DNA of 64,000 nt from Rachicladosporium sp. CCFEE 5018 (taxonomy: Eukaryota; Ascomycota; Dothideomycetes; Cladosporiales; Cladosporiaceae), in contig KZ111141.1 in the NCBI GenBank assembly GCA_002077045.2, forward strand, positions 299,001-363,000. Direction: 5' to 3'. Position numbers and translations under genes: made by a program. Position 1 is the stretch's first letter; the number at the start of each line of letters is the position of its first letter. Under the pieces are notes generated by a model. It saw only the letters and a list, made by a program, of their open reading frames with translations, made no database searches and was not told the DNA's origin. Of the stretch, positions 12,166-23,319 are shown piece after piece.

Positions 12166-14435
12166 TCAACTCCCGACAAACAGCCCCTCCAAAATCCCCC
12201 AACTCCACTCCGCAATCCCATCAACCTGCCTCACATCCCTAATCCACTCCATCATCAAACTAGCCGTCATCTCCAGATCCCCATCCGGCACCCTCCCCTC
12301 ACAAATCTGCTTCAGCACCCCCTCTTCCCTAGTCATGCGCAGTATCAACAAGATACCCATAAAGTTCTGCGTCCACGTGAAGTGATGCGGGACCAAGCGT
12401 TTCTTGTTCTTCGGAGGAGCCATGCTGAGTGGCCATAAGCAAGCAGATTGTATGGCCAAAGCGCAGCAATTCGCATCCTCAGCCGTCATGAGCTCGGGAA
12501 AATGCAGCGCTTTGTACACGAAAGGGCGAAACATCATGAAGCGCGCATAGTAGAATCTCGTGCGCAGCTGCGCGGTGACAATATCCAGGTTATGTACGTG
12601 GCCTATGGGCACGGGGCCCTGGTCCGGCGAGAAGAGCGGCTCGTTCGGGCGACGGTTCTGGGGGTTCAGAGGCGGGAAGTCGAGCATGTCTGAGTCGTTC
12701 CATTGGAGTTGGCGGGGGAGGAGGGAGCGCCAGGAGTCGAGCTGGCGAGCCATTTCGGTTATGACGGGGACAGGGGGGCCGCCGTAGTCGTCGGAGCATT
12801 CGGGGGAGGTTGTTGATGCTGAGTGGGTTATTAGTACGCTGGGAAGGAAGAGATCCTGGGCACGTGAGGGAGGTGGCTTACATTCGTGGATTGTGCTGTG
12901 GATGCGAGTGATGAGGCGGCGCAGCGCGATCATGGCGAGGAAGTGGTATTGGAAGTAGGAACGCTCGTCTAAGCCTCTGCCGCCAGTGGACTGGTCCTGT
13001 GACTCTTGGAAGTAAGGCAGCGGCACCTCGTCTTCCAGAGTGTGTATGCCGGTCTGCGGGAGGTCGAGATCGAGGTGATACAGGTCTTCACTGAGGATAC
13101 AAGCCCAGTACGCTCGTTTAATCATGTCGCCCTCCTGGGTGGCCCAGTCTAAAGGCTTGCACCGCACGAGCACTTGGCAGGCCATCGAAGCCGCGACAGT
13201 GCTGCGCCAAAAGTCCAGATGACGACCGGTAGCTTCGAGATAAGTGGCCTGCAAGAGCAGGATCTGCACGTTCTCCAATGAGCAGAGCGTCATCACGAAG
13301 CCTAGTCGTCGTCTAGCTTCGTTGAAAATCTCAATGCCCGGCGGTCGCTCTACAGTGCCGCCACGATACCCGCTTGGCACACCTTCGATGATACTGATCG
13401 GTTTGCCGAAGACGCCTTCCTTGGCGCACTGCCCCAGGGCGAATACCATCAAAGCCAACACAGCTCCAGCATCTCCATCGGCGTAGCCGTCCCGCATAAG
13501 CCGAGCGACTGTGTCATTGAGGAAGGCATCGTGATTCAACATCGGGTAAAGGACGTTGAATGTATTGAAGTAGGCATCTGTGTACTCATGAACGAGCTGG
13601 ATGGTCAGCGTAGGAAAGGCAGTCCGAGTCGAATAGCCGTCTTCCGCTGCGCCCATCCTGTAACTTGGCAGTCCGGAGTCTGAGGGCAGAGGATCCGGAT
13701 GCTTGATCATCTCTTGCTTGATGAGCCATTGCGTGCCTTCCTGTAAGATGTGCTGCAAGTCCGCACCAGCGTGTATGCCCGAGTTGATGAGATGTAGGTA
13801 GATGCTCGGCCAGAGGATCACCTTGTGAGGTGCGGTCAAGTGCTGATAAGACTGCCGTATCTCGGTCGGCAAATCATGCCCGCTACCAGTCTCGCGCTCG
13901 TGGGTCCTCTTTCCAGAAGACTGCGAAGACGAATGATGCATTCCCGAAACAAAGTCAGACCCCGAAGAGCTATTCGCGGCATTGGAAATGCTCATGTTGT
14001 CGAATTTGTTCTCAAGGCGGGTAAGCGTGTCGAGGATGTGCACCATCGTCTTGTCTTTCCTGGCGGCCAAGGTCAATACCCGTCGCTGCTTGGATCTGGG
14101 TCAACATTGCGAGTCGTGGTATTGCACGTACTTCGTAGGCATTGGCTCGCGATACGAGCACTCGACGTTCAGTCGTCGGCACAGGCCGCCTACACGGTTG
14201 TCAGTCCTGGTGAATTTTAACGTTCAGACCGCAGATACACTTACATTTCGGTCTTTGTTCGTCGCACTTGCTCTTGCTGTGATGGTAATGTCAGATTCGG
14301 CATGTCATGTACATGGCATTTTCATGTGGTCACCCACCGATTGCGGCATGTCTGGCAAGCCTGCGCTGCTATTGCAGCTCGCTCTCGACGGTGCGAGGCA
14401 CTCTCACTAGGTTCGGGCGTGTCTCTCGAGGCCAT
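12166..14435 (-). CDS. Zn(II)2Cys6 transcription factor
   Basis: Spliced by eye into five exons on the minus strand: 14435-14338, 14276-14245, 14189-14128, 14085-12882 and 12818-12166, giving 682 residues. The first three exons rebuild a perfect zinc cluster, C-x2-C-x6-C-x6-C-x2-C-x6-C, starting at Cys27 (ACQTCRNRKSKC, then KCGLCRRLNVEC). A short helix that could form the dimer coiled coil follows (ILDTLTRLENKFDNM). The rest is a fungal-specific TF (MHR) domain, with VHEYTDAYFNTFNVLYPMLN near its start. The intron at 12819-12881 is 63 nt and open in frame, but has GTAAGC, the branch site TACTAAT and CAG, so I treat it as spliced. The third intron is only 42 nt. Targets unknown; the convergent P450 next door is a possible but unproven one. 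Confidence 0.88.
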
Positions 14436-16324
14436 GTGTGGCAGCGGAGTCGCACGGGTGAAGCAATAATCCCGGCAAGTATTCGAACATCGATGGTCTG
14501 CTCAGCTAAGCGCGTAGCAATATGCACGACTGGGCCGCTTTGCTTGTTACGCTAGTCGATGGATTTTCCAGAATTTGATACATCTGATGCTTGTTGATGG
14601 CGTTGGTATCGTTGGTCACTTTGCAGGCATCATGGATGCGTGAGGTCGTGATTTATGATGATGCTGTGTTGTGTGAACCTTCCAAACACTGAGTGCAGGG
14701 GCTGAGAGCACGCTGTAGTCGTGCCCGGGAAGTCTGACAAGGTCGCGTGCAATGTCAAATTGCTCGTCGTGGCAAAAGTCCACCTCGTACACCGACCGTA
14801 CAGAGTGCTCCTGCCAGCCGTGTCGCACGTCCGCGTGGCAACTTCCCCCAACACAGTCAAGTATGCAAATTCGCTCGCGATCCTCAGGAAACAAGCAAAG
14901 GTCGTTCAGATCGACTGGAGCAGCGAGCAGCAGGGTCTGGAACGCGACCGAGTTTGCGCGAATGTGCGCAAATTTCGACAGCGTTCGCTGCAGCAGTTTG
15001 CGGTGGATGGTATTTGCGCTGTGGAGGTGGAGTTTGGGAAGGCGGAGGAGAGGCCTGCTCCCCTAGGCTGGTTGCTTGTGCAAGAACTGTGCCGTGTTGG
15101 CGCTTACAATGGCGTGACTGCGCTGTGATAGATACGCGAAACTGGTCTTCAACACTACAATACTGTGAACGATGCATGTATCGTGTTTATATCTTGCGAT
15201 GGCGGGCAGTGTTGTGTAGAAGGTCACCACGGTGGCACAGCTGGGACTGAGTCCAGGCTTTCTAATAAGATCATCGGTCTTGGCACTAATCACCCTACCT
15301 CCTATCTTCACGGGCAGTACGGAGGTATCTTGCGCGACCGGTCCGCTTTACCATAGCTCTCGACTCGGAAGAGAAGAGGAAGCACCATCCACAAGCTGTG
15401 TCTGTTGCGTAGGCGACTTTGAACGGTAGTCTGCGAGGCATTTCGAGGACCTCCCCAGCGGCAATCGACGGCTTATACACACAAGCCAGTCGTATGGACA
15501 ATGAATACATACGGCTAGACGCCATGAAGCAACGGTGAAGTCCACCGCAAACTCCCTGCGGAATCGAGGACAGCGTGATGACAGCGTTCGCGCTACATCT
15601 TCCAACGCAGTACTTCTACACCGCGATCTCGGATGCGAGAGAGCCTAGAAGCCGCTCTCCAAAGCCGAACATAAGCCATCGGAGCTCACTCCTGGCGAAA
15701 CGGCGCCTTGACCGCGATCGTTCGGCTCTTGGACCACTGCCACAAGGCTAGATCCACCTGTGCATGAGATGGCATCGCCGCCGGGCCCAGGCACTCGGTC
15801 GAGGCTAATGAGAGAATCCGGATCGCATTGCATTCGTTTGTAATTTCTCATGTGGAAATGGTGCTGACTGCAAGCCGTGCTGCAATCGGAGAGACCCGGA
15901 GCGACTTGGAAGCGATCAACGAGAGTTTCGGTCGGGTGAGTGGGGTAGGTCAGGTTGCAGTGGCTAGGATAGTGTAATGCCGCGAACCCTGTCAGGAGGC
16001 TTGAAGCATAAGGTAAGCTGAACCAGCGGTCGCAGGTCCACGCCATCGTCTCTTGCGACTGTGTTATTGTACCGTACTGCAGCAAGCACGGATCCAACAG
16101 GGCGGCTAACCGAACACCTGTGTGGGATAGGCGCGCGGCAGTTTGCTTTTAGCCTCAAAGCCTCATTACATCATCAACAGCCCTGCGGTTGAGACGGATT
16201 GCAGGACACCATCCTAGCTCTGATTGCGGTGTCAGATTGCCATACCGTTATTCTCTAATTCAGGTGTGGCCTCCACCTATCCGTCATCCACATATTGCGA
16301 TCCAATGGGGCTCTAAGGAACAAC
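14436..16324. other. Intergenic region, no supported gene
   Basis: About 1.9 kb. Short open frames occur on both strands but overlap each other, lack domain-like composition and have no convincing splice sites. It includes the upstream regions of the divergently placed Zn2Cys6 regulator and coiled-coil protein genes. No tRNA, repeat or transposon signature was seen. Confidence 0.4.
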
Positions 16325-17914
16325 ATGACGCCCAATGCAGCGCACCACCCTGTTCGCGAACCCGTCGCCCGCCGAGCGAGCTTCCGCCGAGCTAGAGAAG
16401 AGTCGGGATTGTCAGAGCAGCAACTGGAAACGCTTGAGCAGAAGCGACGACAGCTGGACGATAGTATACATCGATACATCGCTGCCAAAGAGCGCGAGTA
16501 CAAGCAGCTGGAGAATGATCTGAAGTCGCAGCAGCGGGCGCAAGCATCAGAGGATGTATCGAACCGCGGAGCTAGAGCGCAGGGTGTCGCGGACAGAGAG
16601 GGACCTGCAGAGGCTACCAACAATGCGACGAATCACGTGAGCGCAACACCGTCTTCGACCCGACACCCTCAAGTCGAGCCCACCGATCGGACCACCAACA
16701 CGCCGCCAAGCGCGCAACCACTCGTGCCACCCGATGGCCGTACACCTCGCCCTCACCGCGAAGAAGATTTCGTCGGCGTCTTCACGCCTCCTTTTCTCTC
16801 AGCTCTCGCTTCCAAAGCAATAGCGATGTCGGGCAGCTTAGAAAGAGCAACCTCAGACCCATCAGTGCCGGCCCAAAGCCCGAACAGAGAGATGCACCCT
16901 CCGGCCTCGCCCATCACTCGCGCCTTGTCAGATACAATCATTCACGCGCCTCAAGCTTCTCCCAAACGACCAGCACATTTGCATCTGTCGAATCGGACAT
17001 CGAGTTCTGGATCGTCAGTTGATGGTCGGCTGATCAGCGCTATGAAGAGTCCCAAGGAGCAGATCAGAGTGAAGCAAAAGCGCGTCAGTCTGGCTGTGGG
17101 CAACGACATTGTAGCGCCGAGCGACAACGTGCCGGTGCCGCTGAGCAACAGCGCGACGCCTTCACATTCGAGAGCTCGCGCAACAGTCGGTGGACGCAGT
17201 GTGCTAGGAGCGAGTGGAGACACGGCAGCGGTAGCGGCGAGCAGTGATCTGCCGAAGATGGTCGTGGCGAGTCCAGAACAAGCGCCAAGTCTCCTCGCGA
17301 GCAGCTTGACCCTCAGCGAAGCTCAGGCGCCCCAGCAGTCCCGCTCGCCGCAGAACGCACAGCCAAACGGCGTCAAAGACGACATGGGCGAATTCTGGCA
17401 CCTCGAAGAACCCGACTCCCATTCCCACGAAGAAAACCTTGATCTCGACCTCGACCTCTCACCCTCCGACCACGAAGTTCTGAACGAAGAGCCTCCCAAC
17501 GATTTCCCAGCAGGCCGCTCCGCCATACCCTCGCCCTCATCCCGCCAGTCAAATCTTGAGCCACTTCCCACAACCTCCACAGACCTCTCGGCCGAGCCAG
17601 ACCCCTTCGATACATCCTCGCCCTTCTCCCTCCCCTCATCTTTACCGCCTTCGACACCGTTATCGGCGGCAGCGCCTCTGTCGCCCGGGTTTCGCCGCCC
17701 GGGTGTGGTGCAGGATCCGTTGTATACTGGCAAAAACTATCCTGGCGCGGCGAAAGAGGCGGAGGAGCGAGGAGTGTATGGGAGTAGCTATATTGGGTAT
17801 GGCAGCAGTAAGGGGGCGGGAGGGAGTTTTGGTGGCGGGAGTTTGGGGGAGAGCTACATGGAGCGTTTTATGCAGGATCGCAGGACGGGGGAGAGGGTTG
17901 GTGCGAGGTCATGA
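16325..17914 (+). CDS. Coiled-coil, Ser/Pro-rich hypothetical protein
   Basis: Single exon of 529 residues; the start ATG at 16325 was chosen because the frame upstream has only a TTG. Near the N-terminus is a charged coiled coil at about residues 25-75 (SEQQLETLEQKRRQLDDSI and KEREYKQLENDLKSQQ). The middle 400 residues are disordered, rich in Ser, Pro, Thr and Ala, with SP and TP sites. A compact C-terminus holds a Gly-rich patch and ends ESYMERFMQDRRTGERVGARS-like; the segment YPGAAKEAEERGVYGSSYIG looks conserved in character. I do not recognise a named family. It could be a cytoskeletal or signalling scaffold, but nothing in the sequence shows that. Confidence 0.65.
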   Translation: MTPNAAHHPVREPVARRASFRRAREESGLSEQQLETLEQKRRQLDDSIHRYIAAKEREYKQLENDLKSQQRAQASEDVSNRGARAQGVADREGPAEATNNATNHVSATPSSTRHPQVEPTDRTTNTPPSAQPLVPPDGRTPRPHREEDFVGVFTPPFLSALASKAIAMSGSLERATSDPSVPAQSPNREMHPPASPITRALSDTIIHAPQASPKRPAHLHLSNRTSSSGSSVDGRLISAMKSPKEQIRVKQKRVSLAVGNDIVAPSDNVPVPLSNSATPSHSRARATVGGRSVLGASGDTAAVAASSDLPKMVVASPEQAPSLLASSLTLSEAQAPQQSRSPQNAQPNGVKDDMGEFWHLEEPDSHSHEENLDLDLDLSPSDHEVLNEEPPNDFPAGRSAIPSPSSRQSNLEPLPTTSTDLSAEPDPFDTSSPFSLPSSLPPSTPLSAAAPLSPGFRRPGVVQDPLYTGKNYPGAAKEAEERGVYGSSYIGYGSSKGAGGSFGGGSLGESYMERFMQDRRTGERVGARS

Positions 17915-18414
17915 TACGCGGATACAGCATGCTTCAGCTGGGAAGGGGTTTTGTTGGATAGATAGGAGATGGGTATTTGGTGCCATGTAGTGCGATGTAG
18001 ATGTACCCTGGAAAGATCATGATCTGATCGTCACGCCCTTAGTCATTTCAATCGAACCCCATACTTCGTCTCATCCTCACCTCGCTGGCTCTCTCGTCCA
18101 CGCGAGACAGCAGAAGCTGCTAGACGCCGTGGGCCTAGCTATACTGCCACCTCAACACACCATCCGCCAGCTGTGTTTGTCCCATATTAATGCCCCCAGA
18201 CAGCTGTGCATCATGCATCATTCGCTGCACGCCACACTGTCACGTACCATGCCAGGTCGCTCCATTCCCTGCATGGCGCTCGATCGCGATTGCACGTATG
18301 GCAAAGGTACTATGCACCAATCCATTTACTTCGGCTAGAAACCCAGCGGTGCTCCGTAGACTCTAGTCGTGCATCTCGCGTCTACCTGTATTCTCCGCAA
18401 TTCGATACGGTCGT
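17915..18414. other. Convergent 3' intergenic region
   Basis: About 500 bases between the ends of the coiled-coil gene (+) and SDS22 (-). No gene, repeat or RNA structure is supported here. Confidence 0.4.
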
Positions 18415-19651
18415 TCAGGTCACTTTTACGTACGCTGTACACTCTCAGTCAGCACTCCCGTCTCCTCGCTCAGCTCGTCCCGAGCGTAGGGAAGGAGGAC
18501 TCACAAGCGTCAATCTTCTTCACCTGCGGCAGCGCCAAGCGGACTTTATTCCGATACATCACCGGGCCTGTCTTCTGCACCGGGTTCCCCTCAAAATACA
18601 CTTCTTCCAACTTCGCCTTGTCCCTCAACACCCGCTCAATCTCCGCAAAACTCTCAACCTCACAGTTGCTGGCCCAGAGATTCTCCAGCTCGCTCAGGCC
18701 CTCTAGCCCAGCGAGAGAGGAGATGGGGTTGGTTTGGAAGTCCAGGATCTGGAGGTGGGGGTTTGATACCAGAGGGGCAAGAGAGGTGATCTTGTTGTCC
18801 GAGACGTAGAGCTCCGTCAGCTGCGGAAGGCTCTCCAGGCCATCGAGCGAGGTGAGGCGGTTGGCCTGGATGCTGAGACTTTTTAGATTCGTCAACGTCT
18901 GCAGTCCTTCCAGCTTGGCTATGCGATTCTGCCCCAGCCAGAGAGACTGCAGATTCACCAGCTTCTCCAAACCCTCGATCTTAGAGATCTTGTTAGCGCC
19001 TAATTCGAGGTAGGTCAGGTTCGTGAGCGTAGAGAGATTCTCGATTGTGGAGATGCGGTTTTGCACGAAGTAGATGTGCGTGAGCTTCGTAAGGGTGGAG
19101 ACGTTCTTGATGTGTTTGAGTTTGTTGTAGCTCAGATCTAGAGTCTTGAGCTGCGTGAAGGAGTCGAGACCTTCGATGCGTTTGATCAGGTTGTCGTACA
19201 CCTCGAGCTCCTCCAGCGTCCCTGCCAAGGACTCCGGAAGCTCAATCCGCTGCACCTCGTTCTGACGCAGACATAGCCGTCGAAGCTTGCTGAAGCGCTC
19301 TAGTTTCAGTGCTGGTATGGAAGTGATGCGACTATGCTGTGCGTCTATCTCCTCTGTCTCTGGGTCCTCGTTCTCGAGCAGATTCTCATCTGCGGCTATC
19401 TGGTCCGGCGGGGGAGCAGCCGAGTCATCACTGTAGTCCGGATCTGTGAGGGCTTGAGGGTTCGCAAGGGTGGCTGTCTTGGCCACGCGGAGCCTGCCGT
19501 CCCAGTTCGACTTGTTGCTGTGGAGGGCGGAGGAGTGGCCGTTGGTGCCGTTCGACGGTGAGGTGTGATCGGAGCCGGTGGCTTGAGGTGGAGCATCGAC
19601 GGGGAGAGCCGCGTCAGTCATGGTGGCGGTGGTATGGTGAGCGAACTCCAT
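18415..19651 (-). CDS. sds22: Protein phosphatase 1 regulatory subunit SDS22
   Basis: Two exons, 19651-18505 and 18434-18415, over a 70-nt intron (GTGAGT...TACAG). Splicing replaces a frayed end with the short tail KKIDASYVKVT, as expected for this family. The 388-residue protein has a disordered acidic N-terminus of about 95 residues followed by roughly eleven 22-residue leucine-rich repeats of the SDS22 type (for example LKTLDLSYNKLKHIKNVSTL and LQSLWLGQNRIAKLEGLQTL) and a C-terminal LRR cap (LEEVYFEGNPVQ). SDS22 binds the catalytic PP1 subunit together with inhibitor-3 and controls its maturation and nuclear, mitotic functions. The start could also be the second ATG, ten codons in. It shares a 540-base divergent promoter region with the BAR-SH3 gene. 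Confidence 0.95.
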
Positions 19652-20189
19652 GGAAGATCCTTACAACGCCACTGTATAATGCAGTCACTTGACGGGAAGA
19701 AGTCAAGGTTGTCTTTGTCATGCTCGATCATGAGGCTGAATATTGACTTTCGGTCCCCAGGAACCGACCATAGGGCTGAAACACATTCGCGGGCTGTCGG
19801 TCCGCGTCCACGTGAGTGCATTGCTCTTGCCTTCTGAACGTCCATCGTCGGCACGATTCTTCAAGCAGATGCAGACCACAGGAGTATCACCGAGCGACTC
19901 AAGGTCATCGCTCCAGGCATTTCGGTAAAATTGCGCGAGGTATCGCGAGGGCGCGGACAACTCGTAGCCAACGTGCAGTAGCCAGCCGAAGTGGGGTCCC
20001 CTCCGCGTATTCACCCATTGGTCTCCACCTTGCCCAGGTTTGTGTCTGGCGCACGCGTGGCACAGAAGTGTGCTTCGTTGCACCTCACTCGCAACTCACA
20101 CCTCGACCTCGCTCGAGCCTGCCTCTTTGCATCTCGGGCAGCAACAGCATTTTCCATCACATTACCGCTAACAGTACAGCGCCGTCAAG
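19652..20189. promoter_or_regulatory. Divergent promoter region between SDS22 and the BAR-SH3 gene
   Basis: The two start codons face away from each other across 538 bases, so this stretch must hold both promoters and leaders. It becomes C/T-rich just before the BAR gene start. No specific factor site was identified. Confidence 0.5.
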
Positions 20190-21948
20190 ATGAAGAAGGT
20201 GCAGAGGCAGTTTGGCAAGCTCACGAAGCGATCGGAGGATCAAGCAGATGTCTCGACGGTGCTGGCTGAGTTCAAGGGCGCTGATGAGATGCTGGAGCGG
20301 GTGAGCTCGGCCTGCCTGGCATGAATCTTGCAACGTCCGACTGACACGCGACAGCTTGCCAAGGACCTCAAGAAGTTCAAGGAAGGATGGGAGGACGTTC
20401 TGAAGTTCCAATATGATGCCTCGGAGGCCTTCGCAACCGTCTACAAGCCCATAGAAGCGGATGACACGACCGTCGACCTTCGGCACAAGCCCACGCCGAC
20501 ACCGCAGAAATACATGGTGAAATGTCTCGGCATGCAAAAGACATACGCCGAACTGCGAACAGAGCTTCAGCAAGAAATCATGATGATCGATTCGAAGCTC
20601 ATCAAGCCTGCAGAAGAGGCGAAGCAACAGCTGAAGCCACTGAAGCGGACGATCAAGCACCGCGAGAATATGAAGCTGGACTACGAGCGCTACACCGGCC
20701 GCACTGAGCACGTGCGTAAGAAGGAGACACGGAGTGTGAAAGAGGAGCAGATTCTCGCGAAGCATGAGAATGACATGCATCAAGCGCATATCGACTACCA
20801 GACCGCGGACGACCAGGTGAAGGAGACGTTCCCGCCGATCACTGCGGCTGTCGTGGGTATGCTGCCCATGCTGCTGGCAACGCAGATTAGGATCCAGACA
20901 ACGCTTGTAGGGCAGCTGTATACCGTGCTGGATGAGTACACGAGGAAGCACGGACTGCCGAATCCTGCGCCGACGGACAGCGAGATTGTAGCGAAGTGGA
21001 AGAGTGAGTTTACTGGATTGAGGATGGAGCTCGAGGATGGCATCAGCACGATTGCACACGGTGCAGCGGTGAAGCGATCGATGAACCTGCCGCCGGAGAA
21101 AGCAAGCACTACTGGACTCGGTATACGCGGAAGGTTGACGATCTGAAGAACAAAAAGAAGCCCACCGATGGCGCATCGAATGGCGCCTCACCGAGCAATG
21201 GCCAACAACTTACAAGGCGTGAAAGCGGGACTTCGCCTCAACCCTATGAAGAAGAGAAAGAAGCGCCTCCCCAACCTCCTCGCCCGCGCCCCGGCCGCAT
21301 CCCCAGCTCCAACTTTCCCACCCCCGACCTCTCCTCCAAACCCCGCATCCCGTCAGTCTCCTCCTCCAGCGCCGCGCCTCCACCCTACCCCTCAGATTAC
21401 TCTCCCAAACCCTCCCCCAAACCCGACTACCAAGTCACGACATCCCGCTACCCCACTACCCCAAATCCATGGTCAGAGGGCCCAGCATCAGGCGGTGCTA
21501 CGCCGCCCTCCACTTACGCAACTCCACGAAACGGCGTCGCAACACCTTTCACTCAGCTCAATAACCCGCCCGATTACTTCGCTTCACGTCGGCTGTCGTC
21601 AGCGAGCTTGATGAGCGCTACTAGCGCGGCAAGTCTGGCGGCAAAGAAGAAAGCACCGCCGCCTGTGCCGATTAAGAGAATAATGAGTGGACGACAGGAG
21701 ACGTGGGTTGTCGCTGTGTTCGATTTCGAGGCGCAAGGCGAGGGGGATTTGGGATTCAGGGAGGGGGAGAGGATTAGGGTCATCAAGAGGACGGGGAGTG
21801 TGGATGATTGGTAAGCGGTATTTCTTCAAAGGGTCGAAAGGGGTGACATGGGTGGAGAGGGTGTGTGCTAATGAGATGCAGGTGGGAAGGTGAACTGAAT
21901 GGCGTCACTGGGTCGTTCCCAGCGAACTATGTCAAGTTCGAAGTCTAG
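20190..21948 (+). CDS. BAR and SH3 domain protein, Rvs167/Hob1-like
   Basis: Endocytic amphiphysin family: a BAR domain bends membrane and an SH3 domain recruits actin regulators. Exon 1 is 20190-20300 (MKKVQRQFGKLTKRSEDQ), intron 20301-20354 (GTGAGC...ACAG). The BAR domain continues (LAKDLKKFKEGWEDVL to ISTIAHGAAVKRSM). A Pro/Ser-rich linker follows, then the SH3 domain (VVAVFDFEAQGEGDLGFREGERIRVI), split by an intron at 21811-21881 (GTAAGC...GCAG) that joins DDW to WEGELNG; the end is PANYVKFEV with TAG at 21946. Oddity: the BAR frame stops at TGA 21144-21146, while the linker and SH3 are read in another frame that is open from 21008. No good intron bridges the two; a 38-nt intron 21069-21106 or a one-base indel would. 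Confidence 0.85.
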
Positions 21949-22717
21949 ATCCGCTGTCGCGATCGCAGACATCATGGAGACGCACCCAGCACGCAACTAA
22001 GAGACTTCAGGAGCTCGACTGGTCAATACTGATGCACTTGGCTTCGACGATGACGAGTCCAGCGTAGATCCCCTTGATCTCGATGGCTTCTTGTGTGCTG
22101 CAAATCCAGCAAGAGGCATGGCTCGAAAGAGGTAAGTGGGCCGAGAGTGGCTTGCAGAGGCGTTGAAGAAGCATTGTGCGCCCATGCGAGACACATCGGT
22201 GACGACATGCAACGCGCGTGTACCGAAGACGTTGCCACAGTCGATCTAGTCAATAGTCGGAGTCGGTGCCCATCGCCCCCACTGGACAACATGGACTTGG
22301 AGGTGGGAACCCACCAATTCCACGCTATGCGCTCACTGCTCGTCACGGACAACAGTGCGAGGTCACGGCGCTTTCTAAACTCACAAAGACCATCTAAGCA
22401 GGACAGCTGCTCCTCGTGGTAGGCGGTAAGCATGCACGAACGACGGCCTGGCCCGACTGGGTGCGAGACGCATGTACAGGATGATGGGGGTGCTCTCATA
22501 AGTCATTGCATCGTCTATCGCTTCGTCCCCTCGTTAAACTAGTCCCGACTTCCTCTCCCCGTCAAGTCACAGCATCGTCGACGTCGGTATCGAGGCAAGC
22601 ACGGCTCGATGTCTTACTGACCCATCAACAGCTTCACCATATCCATCTCTTCCCCAGGACGGCGCCTGGCGACTGACTGTCATGTGGTACGCCGGGCAGA
22701 TGATGGCGAGCATGAAG
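21949..22717. other. Intergenic region
   Basis: About 770 bases downstream of the BAR-SH3 gene and of copy A of the small gene family. No coding frame with supporting composition or splice sites was found. Confidence 0.35.
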
Positions 22718-23319
22718 CTACTGTCCGCCATGGTGGCGGAGGTATGCTGGCATGTCGTTGCGGTCTGCGAGCCATCGCTGCATGGTGAAGCTTTGGGCCT
22801 GAGTTGATCGACGTCAGCGTGGACACTCGACAAGATAAGATACTGCAATATCGAAGCGAATGACGACGACGACGACGCGGATGACGACGATTGACTTACT
22901 GGACCTGGCTGCATTGCAATGCGACCCGCCTGAGTCGCTGACAACCTCTCCGGATCTTCACTGGTCGTCCTGCCATTCCTGGACGGCCCCTACGCTGCAT
23001 GTTCGCGAGTTGCCGGAGCGTTATCCAACGCCACTGAAGCTTGGTGTCCCTGATTGCCGTCGCTTCGATCGACGGTTCGACGGACATCGCGGATCGGGAG
23101 AGCAACGCGATTGGCTGCTAAACCCACGAAAGTCGAAGAGGTATCCTGGCGGAGATGGTGAGGTGCACCAGAAGGGCAGGCGGCCGCTGATGGGGCACAA
23201 GAACAGAGTCGGCCTACTCCTCCAGTGAAGGAAAGCAAAGGTTCGATCGTCCCAAGCTGGCAACCGTGGGATGAGTTGCTTGGTGGAAGTCCTTCACCAG
23301 GCTTGGTAGATGGAGGCAT
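22718..23319 (-). pseudogene. Copy A of an unrecognised CxC small-protein family, in-frame stop
   Basis: Exon 1 is 23319-22900 and exon 2 is 22798-22718, with a 101-nt intron (GTAAGT...CTCAG) in phase 0. Exon 1 starts MPPSTKPGEG and contains the family core LLSFTGGVGRLCSC, then C-x6-C spacing and GAPHHL, and ends QPGP at the splice. Exon 2 reads AQSFTMQRWLADRNDMPAYL and ends in TAG. A TAG at 22990-22992 (codon 110) breaks exon 1 between core and splice site; CAG to TAG is one C-to-T change. Either this copy is a recent pseudogene giving a 109-residue product, or an unseen intron removes the stop. The intron holds a CGA/CGT trinucleotide run. No signal peptide is obvious from this start. Function unknown. 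Confidence 0.55.

Noticed and set aside
20157..21191. 344-codon minus-strand frame
   Set aside because: It is the antisense shadow of the BAR domain coding exons, Leu/Arg/His-rich as such shadows are.
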